A stretch of DNA of 13,223 nucleotides from Acidobacteriota bacterium (GTDB lineage: Bacteria > Acidobacteriota > Terriglobia > Terriglobales > Acidobacteriaceae), in contig JAJZMO010000326.1 of assembly GCA_021798235.1 (NCBI GenBank), positions 1 through 13,223 of the forward strand, in the 5' to 3' direction. Numbering within the stretch: the first letter of the stretch is position 1; each line of letters begins with the position of its first letter. Position numbers and translations under genes: made by a program. The notes under the pieces are model-generated. The model had not been told where the DNA came from. It made no database searches and saw only the letters and a list, made by a program, of their open reading frames with translations. This document shows, in pieces, positions 6,839 through 13,223 of this stretch.

Positions 6839-6870
6839 GCGCTGATTCTCTTTTTTGGAATTGGCGTGAG

Positions 6871-6911
6871 GCGTCCCTGCGCGATGGAAAACTTCCTACG
6901 CGCAGGGACGC
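6871..6911. terminator. Long hairpin between convergent genes, likely bidirectional terminator or transcription barrier
   Basis: GCGTCCCTGCGCG (6871-6883) pairs perfectly with CGCGCAGGGACGC (6899-6911), a 13-bp GC-rich stem. The 15-base interval contains a further GGAA/TTCC stem (6886-6889, 6893-6896). It lies between the stop codons of the SYLF gene (6838) and ftsK (6936). Neither strand shows a T run right after the stem, so it is not a textbook intrinsic terminator. Confidence 0.55.
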
Positions 6912-6935
6912 GCAGACTTACGCTGCTGCGCACCA

Positions 6936-9404
6936 TCAACGCGGCGCAGAGTCCACCTCTTGCAACCAGTCGGGAGATTTGAGAATCTCGCGCGGCTTGG
7001 AACCATCCGCCGGGCCAACGATGCCATCGTGTTCCATCAAGTCGATCAGATGCGCGGCTCGCCCATAACCGATCCGCAGGCGACGCTGCAAGAGGGATGT
7101 GGAGGCCTTGCCAAACTCCAACACCAGCCGCACGGCATCCCCAAACATGGGATCGTCTTCCTCCTCACCGCTGGCTTCGCTGTCGAGTTCGCGGCCTTTT
7201 TCATCGCGCGGCGACTCCAAAAATCCCTGCTGATATTCCGCGGAACCCTGCGCTTTCCAAAAGTCCACGACAGCGGCGATTTCCTTCTCGGTAACGAAGG
7301 GAGCGTGTACGCGCTGCAAGCGCGAGGTTCCCGGCGGCAGAAAGAGCATGTCGCCACGGCCGAGCAGCGACTCCGCGCCGTTCGAATCCAGAATGGTGCG
7401 CGAGTCCACCTTGGTGGCCAGCCGGAAAGAAATGCGCGTGGGCACATTGGCTTTGATGAGGCCGGTAATCACATCCACCGAAGGCCGCTGCGTGGCCAGC
7501 ACCAGATGAATGCCAACGGCGCGGGCCATTTGTGCCAAACGCGTGATGGCCTCTTCCACATTGGCCTTGTCGAGCATCATCAGATCGGCCAACTCGTCAA
7601 TGATGATGACAATGTACGGCAGCGGTTTTTCCTCTTCGCCGGTGTTTTCATCGAAGAGGCCGGGCGTGGTGTTCTCAAAAAGTTTGTTGTACTGGTCCAG
7701 GTTGCGCACACTGCGGCTGGCCAGCAGCTTCAGGCGGCGCTCCATCTCGCGCACGGCGTTGCGCAGCGCGTTGGCGGCCAGCTTCGGCTCCGTGATGATG
7801 GGCGTAAAGAGATGCGGCACGCCTTCATACATCCCCAACTCCACGCGCTTGGGGTCCACTAGAATCAGGCGCACCTGTTCGGGCGTGGCCTTGAAGAGCA
7901 CGGACATAATCATTGCGTTGATGGCCACGGATTTGCCGCTGCCGGTCGATCCGGCGATCAGCACGTGCGGCATCGTCGTCAGGTCCGCATGGACGATGCG
8001 TCCATTGATGTCTTTCCCCATCGCCAGGGTGAGCTTGGATTTGTTCGAGGAGAAATTTTCCGACTCCACCACGTCGCGCAGCCAAATCGTCTCCCGCTCG
8101 GCGTTGGGCACCTGAATGCCGACGGTGCTTTTGCCCGCCATGCGTTCGATCAAAATGCTCTCCGCGCGCATGGCCAGGCATAGATCGTCCGCAAGGCCGG
8201 TGACGCGGCTGTATTTGATGCCCGCATCCGGACGGAACTCAAATGTGGTGACGACCGGGCCAGGGTTGATCTGCACAATTTGCCCGTTGACGCCAAACTC
8301 CGCGTATTTTTCAACCAGCGTCTGCGCCTCGTTCCGCAGAACATCTTCGCGGATCACGGAACGGTCCTCACTGCGATGCAGCAGCGAACTGGGCGGCAGG
8401 CGGAAGCCATGCACGTTCTTGGGCGTCACGGTGACGGTCTTGAGCGCGGCATCGGCGCGCGCGCCAATGGTGAGACTCTCCGGCATTGTGGCGGGCTTGG
8501 CGGCGATGGGCGCGGGGACTGGCCCGGCATCCTCTTCGATCGCTGCCCTCTCCGATGCGAAGGCTGCGGGGGCTGGCTGCAACGATGCTGGCGGTGCGGC
8601 CATCGCGGGGGCCGGTGCGGACGATTGCTCCCATATGTCGGGGAGTTTGCGCACACGCGCTGGAATCTCCAGCGCATCTTCGTCAAATGGGGCGGCCAAA
8701 ACGGGGGCTTGCTCTTTGGCGGCACGGGCTTCTGCCTTGCGCTGCCGGGTTTCGAGTTTTTCCTGTGCGCGGAGAGCCTTGCGCTCGGCGCGGGTCTGCT
8801 TCCAATTGCGCCAGCGGTCACGCCCAGCCAGCACAAAGGCAAAGCGCACAGCGGCCCAGGCACGCGCGCTGCTCAGCGAGAAAGTCGTCGTCAGGTAGAG
8901 CGCGGCGGCCACCAGCGCCACTGTCAGAATGCAGGAGCCGGGGTAATTCAGATACTGCAGCAACAGGTCCGCAATCAAGCGACCCAGCAGGCCTTCGAGG
9001 GGAATGGTGTGCATCCACAGCAAGTGCCCCGGCAACAGTCCGAAGAGCGCTGGCGCAAAGAGCAGCCACAGCGCGATGCCAATCAGCTTGGAGACAGGCG
9101 ACTGCGTAGCGCGGGAGCGCATCCAAGCCCAGCCCAGCCCGGCCACGAGAATGGGCAGCAGAAATGCCGCCAGACCCTCTGCCTGCAACAGCAGGTCACT
9201 GATCCCCGCGCCCATCAGCCCGGCCCAGTTCTGTGCAGGATGGCCTGACAGGTAGCCGCCCGCCGTATCCAGCGAGGGATCGGTGGGGGTGTAGGAAAGC
9301 AGCGCCAGAAACAGGAGCAGGCTCGTGACCAGCAGCAGCAGGCCCACCAACTCGTTAACCCGGCGATTGCGCGTCGGGTGAAAAGCAATATGCAGTAGGT
9401 TCAT
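6936..9404 (-). CDS. ftsK: DNA translocase FtsK
   Basis: FtsK anchors at the division septum and pumps DNA to resolve and segregate chromosome ends, activating XerCD at dif. The 822-residue protein is full length. Hydrophobic segments cover about residues 18-37, 68-95, 105-130 and 150-175 (four membrane helices). A basic, Ala/Pro-rich linker follows (195-330). The alpha/beta motor has Walker A GSTGSGKS (485-492), Walker B YIVIIIDE (597-604) and the LATQRPSVDVITGLIKAN segment (636-653). The C-terminal gamma winged helix (about 753-808, with LLQRRLRIGYGRAAHLIDLME) reads the polar KOPS sequences. The linker is moderate in length, unlike the very long E. coli one. The ATG at 9404 is chosen because NRRVNELVGLLLL follows, as in the family; GGAGA lies ten bases upstream. 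An in-frame ATG at 9506 would add about 34 residues unlike the family. It probably has its own promoter (9505-9533). Confidence 0.96.
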   Translation of the reverse strand: MNLLHIAFHPTRNRRVNELVGLLLLVTSLLLFLALLSYTPTDPSLDTAGGYLSGHPAQNWAGLMGAGISDLLLQAEGLAAFLLPILVAGLGWAWMRSRATQSPVSKLIGIALWLLFAPALFGLLPGHLLWMHTIPLEGLLGRLIADLLLQYLNYPGSCILTVALVAAALYLTTTFSLSSARAWAAVRFAFVLAGRDRWRNWKQTRAERKALRAQEKLETRQRKAEARAAKEQAPVLAAPFDEDALEIPARVRKLPDIWEQSSAPAPAMAAPPASLQPAPAAFASERAAIEEDAGPVPAPIAAKPATMPESLTIGARADAALKTVTVTPKNVHGFRLPPSSLLHRSEDRSVIREDVLRNEAQTLVEKYAEFGVNGQIVQINPGPVVTTFEFRPDAGIKYSRVTGLADDLCLAMRAESILIERMAGKSTVGIQVPNAERETIWLRDVVESENFSSNKSKLTLAMGKDINGRIVHADLTTMPHVLIAGSTGSGKSVAINAMIMSVLFKATPEQVRLILVDPKRVELGMYEGVPHLFTPIITEPKLAANALRNAVREMERRLKLLASRSVRNLDQYNKLFENTTPGLFDENTGEEEKPLPYIVIIIDELADLMMLDKANVEEAITRLAQMARAVGIHLVLATQRPSVDVITGLIKANVPTRISFRLATKVDSRTILDSNGAESLLGRGDMLFLPPGTSRLQRVHAPFVTEKEIAAVVDFWKAQGSAEYQQGFLESPRDEKGRELDSEASGEEEDDPMFGDAVRLVLEFGKASTSLLQRRLRIGYGRAAHLIDLMEHDGIVGPADGSKPREILKSPDWLQEVDSAPR

Positions 9405-9421
9405 AGAGGCGATTTCTCCAT
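9401..9421 (-). other. Six-codon minicistron overlapping the ftsK start
   Basis: ATG at 9421 opens a reading frame M-E-K-S-P-L that stops at TGA 9403-9401, overlapping the ftsK ATG (9404-9402) as ATGA. The likely ftsK ribosome site GGAGA lies inside it. The same ATGGAGAAATC string precedes the DinB start, so it may simply be a favoured ribosome-site context. Translation is not shown. Confidence 0.25.
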
Positions 9422-9504
9422 CCTTTGCCCCGTTGGAAGGTCTGCCGCAGTTGTGGGCATGCTTCCATCGTGCGCCGGAGGCCAGAGAACGCCAGAGCAA
9501 GTTC

Positions 9505-9533
9505 ATTATCGCAAAATTCCACGCGCATGGCGA
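9505..9533 (-). promoter_or_regulatory. Candidate ftsK promoter with extended -10
   Basis: On the minus strand, TCGCCA (9533-9528; 4 of 6 to TTGACA), a 17-base spacer, and GATAAT (9510-9505; 5 of 6 to TATAAT) are seen. TG at one base before the -10 gives an extended -10 (TGC-GATAAT), which compensates for the poor -35. Transcription would start near 9498. Confidence 0.42.
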
Positions 9534-9620
9534 ACAAAAATCGCAACCGCTGCGACAGGGGTATTCAAATGGCTAAGGGTTGCTAGGGAGGCTCGGAACA
9601 AGTCTGCGTTTTGAGGGAGC

Positions 9621-9694
9621 GGGACTTGCGTCTCTGAAGGGGATGGGCTTCAGCCCATCCGTAAGTCCCTGCATTGCAGTGCGGCTTGAGCCGC
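9621..9694 (-). repeat. REP-like element: two hairpins sharing the GGCTNAAGCC core
   Basis: Read on the minus strand, the first hairpin is GCGGC-TCAA-GCCGC (9694-9681) and the second is GGATGGGC-TGAA-GCCCATCC (9660-9641, a perfect 8-bp stem). Both carry the core GGCTNAAGCC. An outer stem GGGACTT/AAGTCCC (9621-9627, 9663-9669) encloses the second hairpin. The layout resembles intergenic palindromic repeats that I recall as frequent in acidobacterial genomes. It lies just after the permease gene and may also end its transcription. Confidence 0.5.
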
Positions 9695-9762
9695 TGAGGG
9701 GGCGATCCGCACTTGTGCAGCGTCTCCCTGGAGAATTTCCGCGCTGCCCGCAGCCAACTCCC

Positions 9763-11130
9763 TCACCGCCTGCGTGCCCCATAGAGCACCGGCCCCAGCG
9801 CGATAATCCCCAGCCCTAACGCCAAGGCAGACAGATGCGGCGCGATCCGATCCGCGCGCGCGGCATAGAGCGCAAAGCCGATCAACCCCGTGGGAAAGAC
9901 GGCCAGCAGCGCGACCGCCCCAGTTCCACCGGGAATGCGAAAGGGACGCTCCATCGCTGGCGCGCGCAACCGCAGCACCAGCAGCGCCACAAACTCCAAG
10001 ATGAGGCTCAGTCCGTAGAGGAGAACATCCAACTCCAGCAACCGCGTTAGCGACAAGCCCAGCGCCAGCATCCAGGCCGCGCCACAGGCCAACAGCGCCA
10101 CCCAGGGCGCGCCCGTGCGGGTACGCCGGGCAAAGACATGCGGCAGCAGCCCATCCTCAGCCATCGCTGCGGGCAAGTGCGCATAGCTCAACGCCAGCGC
10201 ATTGAACATGGCCACGGCCGTCAGCGCGCCGCCCAGCATTACCAGTGTGGCGAGCGCTCCGCCCCAGCGCGCACCGGCCAGCAGCCGCGCCGCCTGCACC
10301 CAGGCTCCGGTGGTCAAGATGGCTGCGGGAATGCCGCTGGCCGCCACCATCGCCACCGGCACCACGTAGCTGAGCGTGACCACGGCCACGGCGGCCAACA
10401 TGGCGCGCCCATAGTTGTGCTGCGGCTGCTCCACTTCATTGGCTACGGTCGATGCGTTGTCCCAGCCCATGTAGTTCCACAGCGTCAGCAGCAGCGCCGC
10501 CGTCAGGCTGCCGTGCGCTGGAGCCGTTCCCCATGCACATGCAGCACGCATCCCTGCCCAGCCCTGCAGCGCAACCAGACCCTGCCCGGCTGGGTGCAGC
10601 AGTCCCAACAGACGCGCCAGCGCAAAGCCAGCCATCGCGACAAAGGGAGCCAACAACAACACCAGCGCCGCCACCGAGGCCCGCCCCACCGCACAGGTGC
10701 CGCGCAAATTCCATGCCAGACACAGCACCACCAGCGCCACGCCCAGCCAGGTTCCCCGCGCGCCCGCCGTCCACGCCGGTTGCAATTGCCCCACATACGC
10801 CAGAAACAGCGCGGGATAAATCGCCATGTCGAAGACGCTCGAAGCCAGCGAGAGCCACGCCTCCTGCACGCCCCAGAACGGCCCCAGCGCCCGACGCACC
10901 CAGGCATAAAACCCGCCTTCTTCGGGCAACGCACTGGCCAACTCGCCCACCAACAGCGCTGTGGGCAGACTCCACAGCGCGGGCACCACCAGCAGTAACG
11001 CCAACGCGCGCGCGTAGCCAGCCTGACCTACGATGTCCTCCAGCCCATACGGCCCACCCGAAACCATAAAATACGTTGCCGCCACCAGCGGCAGCAGCCG
11101 CAGCGTTCGCAGGCGCGAGCGTGTCCCCAC
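9763..11130 (-). CDS. APC-family amino-acid permease
   Basis: The product of 455 residues (from the GTG at 11130) is a polytopic inner-membrane carrier with about 12 hydrophobic helices. The first helix is broken by SGGPYGLED (24-32), the usual substrate-binding break. The conserved GELASALPEEGGFYAWVRRALGP (62-84) follows, and later TLWNYMGWDNASTVANEVEQPQ matches the helix 6 and loop region of the amino-acid/polyamine/organocation superfamily. The substrate cannot be named; the E-x5-P-E-E-G-G pattern fits amino-acid permeases. Start choice is uncertain. The GTG at 11130 has no ribosome site, whereas GGGGGAG (11169-11163) sits five bases before an in-frame ATC at 11157, which would add nine residues (IATSTQIDV). 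The gene follows the DUF427 gene by about 150 bases on the same strand. Ala and Leu content is very high, with strong GC bias. Confidence 0.87.
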   Translation of the reverse strand: MGTRSRLRTLRLLPLVAATYFMVSGGPYGLEDIVGQAGYARALALLLVVPALWSLPTALLVGELASALPEEGGFYAWVRRALGPFWGVQEAWLSLASSVFDMAIYPALFLAYVGQLQPAWTAGARGTWLGVALVVLCLAWNLRGTCAVGRASVAALVLLLAPFVAMAGFALARLLGLLHPAGQGLVALQGWAGMRAACAWGTAPAHGSLTAALLLTLWNYMGWDNASTVANEVEQPQHNYGRAMLAAVAVVTLSYVVPVAMVAASGIPAAILTTGAWVQAARLLAGARWGGALATLVMLGGALTAVAMFNALALSYAHLPAAMAEDGLLPHVFARRTRTGAPWVALLACGAAWMLALGLSLTRLLELDVLLYGLSLILEFVALLVLRLRAPAMERPFRIPGGTGAVALLAVFPTGLIGFALYAARADRIAPHLSALALGLGIIALGPVLYGARRR

Positions 11131-11279
11131 AACATCGATCTGGGTGCTGGTAGCGATGGTCTCTCCCCCGACGGGCGTGAATGCTGCCAGTGTACGCGAA
11201 GGCCACGCAGGGATTGGAGTGCAGATTTCCGCGCAGCGTTCTACCGAGGCGCGCAGCGACAGCCTGAATTGTGTGGAGA

Positions 11280-11564
11280 CTACTTTTCGATTTCGACGCC
11301 GCGCCAGAAGGCGACCAAGTTCTTCAGCTTGCGCGCGACGGGCTTGGGATCCGGATAGTACCAGGCGGCATCGGGGTTTTCCTGCCCATCGACGATGAGC
11401 GTGTAGTAGCGCGCCTGCCCCTTGGCGGGGTCGGTGGAGATGGTGCTGCTGGGGCGAAAATACTCGCGGTGCAAAGCATCTGCGGGAAAAAATGTCGTCC
11501 CGTCAATGACTTGCGTTTTCTCGCTTTCGGCCACAACTCGGCCGTTCCAGACCGCTTTTGCCAT
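11280..11564 (-). CDS. DUF427-domain protein
   Basis: The 94-residue protein matches the DUF427 pattern almost end to end: VWNGRVVAES at the start, then FFPADALHREYFRPS, then ARYYTLIVDGQENPDAAWYYPDPKP, and the closing VAFWRGVEIE. These are small single-domain proteins of unknown biochemical role, found widely in bacteria and some fungi. Where many relatives have a TxCPWKG-like turn, this one has STDPAKG, lacking the Cys and Trp. The ATG at 11564 is preceded by GGAGGG (11580-11575) about ten bases upstream. It sits between an unknown conserved protein and the APC permease on the same strand; joint transcription is possible but not shown. Confidence 0.87.
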   Translation of the reverse strand: MAKAVWNGRVVAESEKTQVIDGTTFFPADALHREYFRPSSTISTDPAKGQARYYTLIVDGQENPDAAWYYPDPKPVARKLKNLVAFWRGVEIEK

Positions 11565-11657
11565 GGCTGGCCCGCCCTCCGAAGCTAACTCTATCAGATA
11601 GAAGACGTTTGCGCCATAGACACGACGGGGACGGGGCAGCCGCCTCCTGCTAGGCAG

Positions 11658-11688
11658 CCCACCCTTGGCAAAAGAAGCGAAGGATGGG
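11658..11688. repeat. Imperfect intergenic hairpin, possible acidobacterial repeat
   Basis: CCCACCCTT (11658-11666) and AAGGATGGG (11680-11688) pair over nine positions with one mismatch around a 13-base loop. A GGCAGCC direct repeat lies just before it. It sits between the unknown conserved gene (ends 11733) and the DUF427 gene, and could serve as a terminator. I recall similar CCACCCTT...AAGGRTGGGGCACC elements from Acidobacteriota. Confidence 0.35.
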
Positions 11689-11732
11689 GCACCTGGCGTT
11701 GCCTACGCTTGAGGCCAGCGCGTTGCCACGGC

Positions 11733-12179
11733 TTACTTTTGCTGTTGCGCCTGCCGGGCTTGGATGAAGGCGCGCATCCGCTGGAAGCGATCTTTGACGG
11801 CGGGAAACCTCTCCACCATCGTCGCGGTGTTGCGCATGAATGGCGCCCCCCCGTTGATCTTTTGAATCTCTTCGATGAACGGCTCCAGCTTGCTGTACAA
11901 GAAGATGCCTTCGCCATTGCTGTCCAGATACAGGTCCACGTTGACGGCACCATGCACGACCAGCGAGGCGGCCATCTCCCAGTAGGAGACGACTTGGCGC
12001 AGCCAGTTGCTGTGGTCGCTGGGGAAATCGCGCGAGATGTTGACAATCTCTTGTGCGGATGTGGGCTGGAATTCGAAGAGAACCCAGTGGCGGGCCTTGC
12101 GCAGCTTCTCTTCACGGCGCAGGTCGTAGAGCTTCAGAATCAGTTCAGCATCGTGGGAGTTAGCCAAGTGGCTTTCCAT
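11733..12179 (-). CDS. Conserved protein of unknown function
   Basis: The 148-residue, soluble, mostly helical protein has no signal peptide or membrane helix. Clear segments are SHDAELILKLYDLRREEKLRKARHWV (8-33), a central SYWEMAASLVVHGAVNVDLYLDSNGEG (65-91) and a charged helix ending in Gln/Arg repeats (RAFIQARQAQQQK). I recall similar proteins (start with AELILKLYDLRREE, a W-M-A-A..V.HG core) in Acidobacteriota, without a known role; nothing in it suggests a catalytic site. The ATG at 12179 has AAGGAG (12197-12192) 12 bases upstream, slightly too far but the only candidate. The codon use matches the neighbours, so it is a real gene. It follows topA after two hairpins that may separate the transcripts. 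Confidence 0.72.
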   Translation of the reverse strand: MESHLANSHDAELILKLYDLRREEKLRKARHWVLFEFQPTSAQEIVNISRDFPSDHSNWLRQVVSYWEMAASLVVHGAVNVDLYLDSNGEGIFLYSKLEPFIEEIQKINGGAPFMRNTATMVERFPAVKDRFQRMRAFIQARQAQQQK

Positions 12180-12244
12180 GGGTGTGTGCGACTCCTTGGA
12201 GAAATTGTAAGGGACTTGCTGTAACTAAGATGCGTGCGCCGTGG

Positions 12245-12306
12245 TGCGGATGCAAAAAATCCGCAGAATGTTTGCCCGTTGCGCGGCGCGGAGTGAACCG
12301 CGCAAC
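12245..12306 (-). terminator. Tandem hairpins downstream of topA
   Basis: GTTGCGCGG (12278-12286) and CCGCGCAAC (12298-12306) form a perfect 9-bp stem, 25 bases after the topA stop on the minus strand. A second perfect 7-bp stem, TGCGGAT/ATCCGCA (12245-12251, 12259-12265), follows, with a T-rich loop when read on the minus strand. Neither has a clean T tail, so they may pause or partly stop transcription, or stabilise the topA 3' end. Confidence 0.45.
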
Positions 12307-12330
12307 AAGCAGCATCTTCCACCACCACTT

Positions 12331-13223
12331 CTACACGGCGACGGCTTCCGGTTTTTTCTCCTCGGCAACGGGTGCGTCGCCAATGCGCTTTTGATAATTG
12401 CAGGCAACCTTGGGCTTCTCCGGCTTGGCGGCTGCGGCCTTCTTGCCACGCCGTGGCTTTTCCACCTCTTCACTGGCCTGTTTGTTCGGGCAGATGAGAT
12501 ACACGCCCGACTTGAGCGTCTTCTCCAACAGATATTTGCTGCCGCAATCCGGGCAGGGTTGTGGCACCGGTTTCAGGTTGGAGGTGAAGGCGCACTTGGG
12601 ATAATTTGTGCATCCATAAAACAGATTGCCGCGCCGGGCTTTGCGCTCGGCCAGGTCGCCCGTGCCGCACTCTGGACAGGTGACGCCCGTCAGATTCTGC
12701 TGGATGTACTTGCACTTCGGGTAGCCGCTGCACGAGACGAACTCGCCGTATTGGCCGGAGCGCCGCACCAGCTGCATACCGCACTTGGGGCAATTCTCGT
12801 CCAGCGGCACGGCGGGCTTTTGCTGCTGCTTTTGCGTCAGCCTGCGAATCGTCTTGCATGGTGGGTCTTCGTTGTAACCGGGGCAGGCCATGAACTGGCC
12901 AAAGGGACCGTTGCGCAGCACCATCACGCGCCCACAATTTTCGCAGAACTCCTCTTCAGCCTCGGCGTTTTGCGCCTCTGGCGTGTTCAGGTTCGGCTTG
13001 GCCTCATAATTTTCGCGTGTGTAGGTGCAACTGACCTGCTCGATGGAGAACTTGCGCTCTGGCCCAGCGGCAGCGGAGAGCGCGGCCTCCAGCTCCTTGC
13101 GGTTCTCTGCGCGCGCTGCGGCGGGCGCGGGCGCTGCGCCACCGGCGGCCTTGACCAGCACGGGATAGCTCAGCTTGGCTTCGATTTTTTCAACGGCCTT
13201 CTTGCCGCTCTTTTCCCACGCGG
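12331..13223 (-). CDS. topA: DNA topoisomerase I, C-terminal zinc-ribbon region (5' truncated by window edge)
   Basis: The 296 visible residues are the C-terminal end of a type IA topoisomerase that relaxes negative supercoils; the catalytic Tyr domain lies outside the window. Four successive zinc-ribbon motifs are visible: CENCG...ACPGYNEDPPC, CPKCG...SCSGYPKC, CPECG...GCTNYPKC and CPDCG...ICPNK. Their GQF/GEF and YP-x-C features are typical of the TopA DNA-binding tail. The fourth lacks its final Cys in the usual position, though a later Cys (ACNYQKR) may complete it. The tail is Lys/Ala-rich and ends in EAVAV. The Ala/Pro-rich stretch before the ribbons (GGAAPAPAAARAEN) is a low-complexity linker. 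The frame is open to the window edge at 13223; a GTG at 13161 is internal, not the true start. The assignment rests on the ribbon pattern alone. Confidence 0.85.
   Translation of the reverse strand, partial: AWEKSGKKAVEKIEAKLSYPVLVKAAGGAAPAPAAARAENRKELEAALSAAAGPERKFSIEQVSCTYTRENYEAKPNLNTPEAQNAEAEEEFCENCGRVMVLRNGPFGQFMACPGYNEDPPCKTIRRLTQKQQQKPAVPLDENCPKCGMQLVRRSGQYGEFVSCSGYPKCKYIQQNLTGVTCPECGTGDLAERKARRGNLFYGCTNYPKCAFTSNLKPVPQPCPDCGSKYLLEKTLKSGVYLICPNKQASEEVEKPRRGKKAAAAKPEKPKVACNYQKRIGDAPVAEEKKPEAVAV

Larger units (their letters stand above)
9405..9762. other. Intergenic region of about 360 bases: ftsK leader and promoter plus hairpin repeat
   Basis: No gene is supported here. The part next to ftsK holds its candidate promoter and a leader of about 95 bases. 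The part next to the permease gene holds the paired GGCTNAAGCC hairpins (9621-9694). The short open frames across the region lack ribosome sites and family matches. Confidence 0.5.

Noticed and set aside
8116..9248. Long plus-strand frames (8116-8898 and 8280-9248)
   Set aside because: Both are antisense to ftsK and consist of Arg/Gly/Ala-rich sequence without motifs.
9507..9762. Search for a small RNA or tRNA next to ftsK
   Set aside because: No cloverleaf or CCA end is seen; the structure is better explained by the hairpin repeat.
10138..10998. Plus-strand reading frame of 286 residues
   Set aside because: It is antisense to the permease and made of Gln/Arg/His repeats, a mirror of the Ala/Leu codons on the other strand.

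Overview
The window looks like chromosomal DNA from a GC-rich Gram-negative bacterium, most likely Acidobacteriota (Terriglobia-type). This is inferred from the style of the proteins (an outer-membrane barrel ending in Phe, a small CxxC protein of acidobacterial type, SYLF and DinB secreted proteins, a TopA with a long zinc-ribbon tail) and from GGCTNAAGCC-type intergenic hairpins. No rRNA, tRNA, CRISPR array, transposase or phage gene was seen. It reads as a housekeeping region, not a mobile island.

Left part (1-2115, plus strand): the 3' end of an unrecognised gene, a short divergent protein resembling only the NAD-binding core of urocanase, and a secreted outer-membrane beta-barrel protein. 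Middle (2116-3526, minus strand): a 92-residue CxxC protein in a sparsely coding stretch, then an exported DinB-type protein. A divergent intergenic region holding a 25-bp imperfect dyad separates this from a plus-strand block (3716-6838): a DedA membrane protein, dCTP deaminase (dcd), a LuxR/NarL-type regulator whose receiver domain lacks the phosphorylatable Asp, and a secreted SYLF/Ysc84 lipid-binding protein.

A long hairpin (6871-6911) lies between the converging SYLF and ftsK genes. From there to the end everything is on the minus strand. In transcription order these are topA (3' end only, four zinc-ribbon motifs), a conserved protein of unknown function, a DUF427 protein, an APC-family amino-acid permease with an unclear start codon, a structured intergenic repeat, and full-length ftsK with its own candidate promoter.

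Functionally the region mixes chromosome maintenance (topA, ftsK), nucleotide metabolism (dcd) and envelope proteins (barrel, DedA, SYLF, permease). The close dcd-regulator spacing is the only strong operon signal. I see no convincing new multi-gene system. The items most worth a second look are the urocanase-like reduced protein, the phosphorylation-blind regulator beside dcd, the small CxxC gene, the palindrome between the DinB and dedA genes, the possible AUC start of the permease, and the GGCTNAAGCC hairpin pair.
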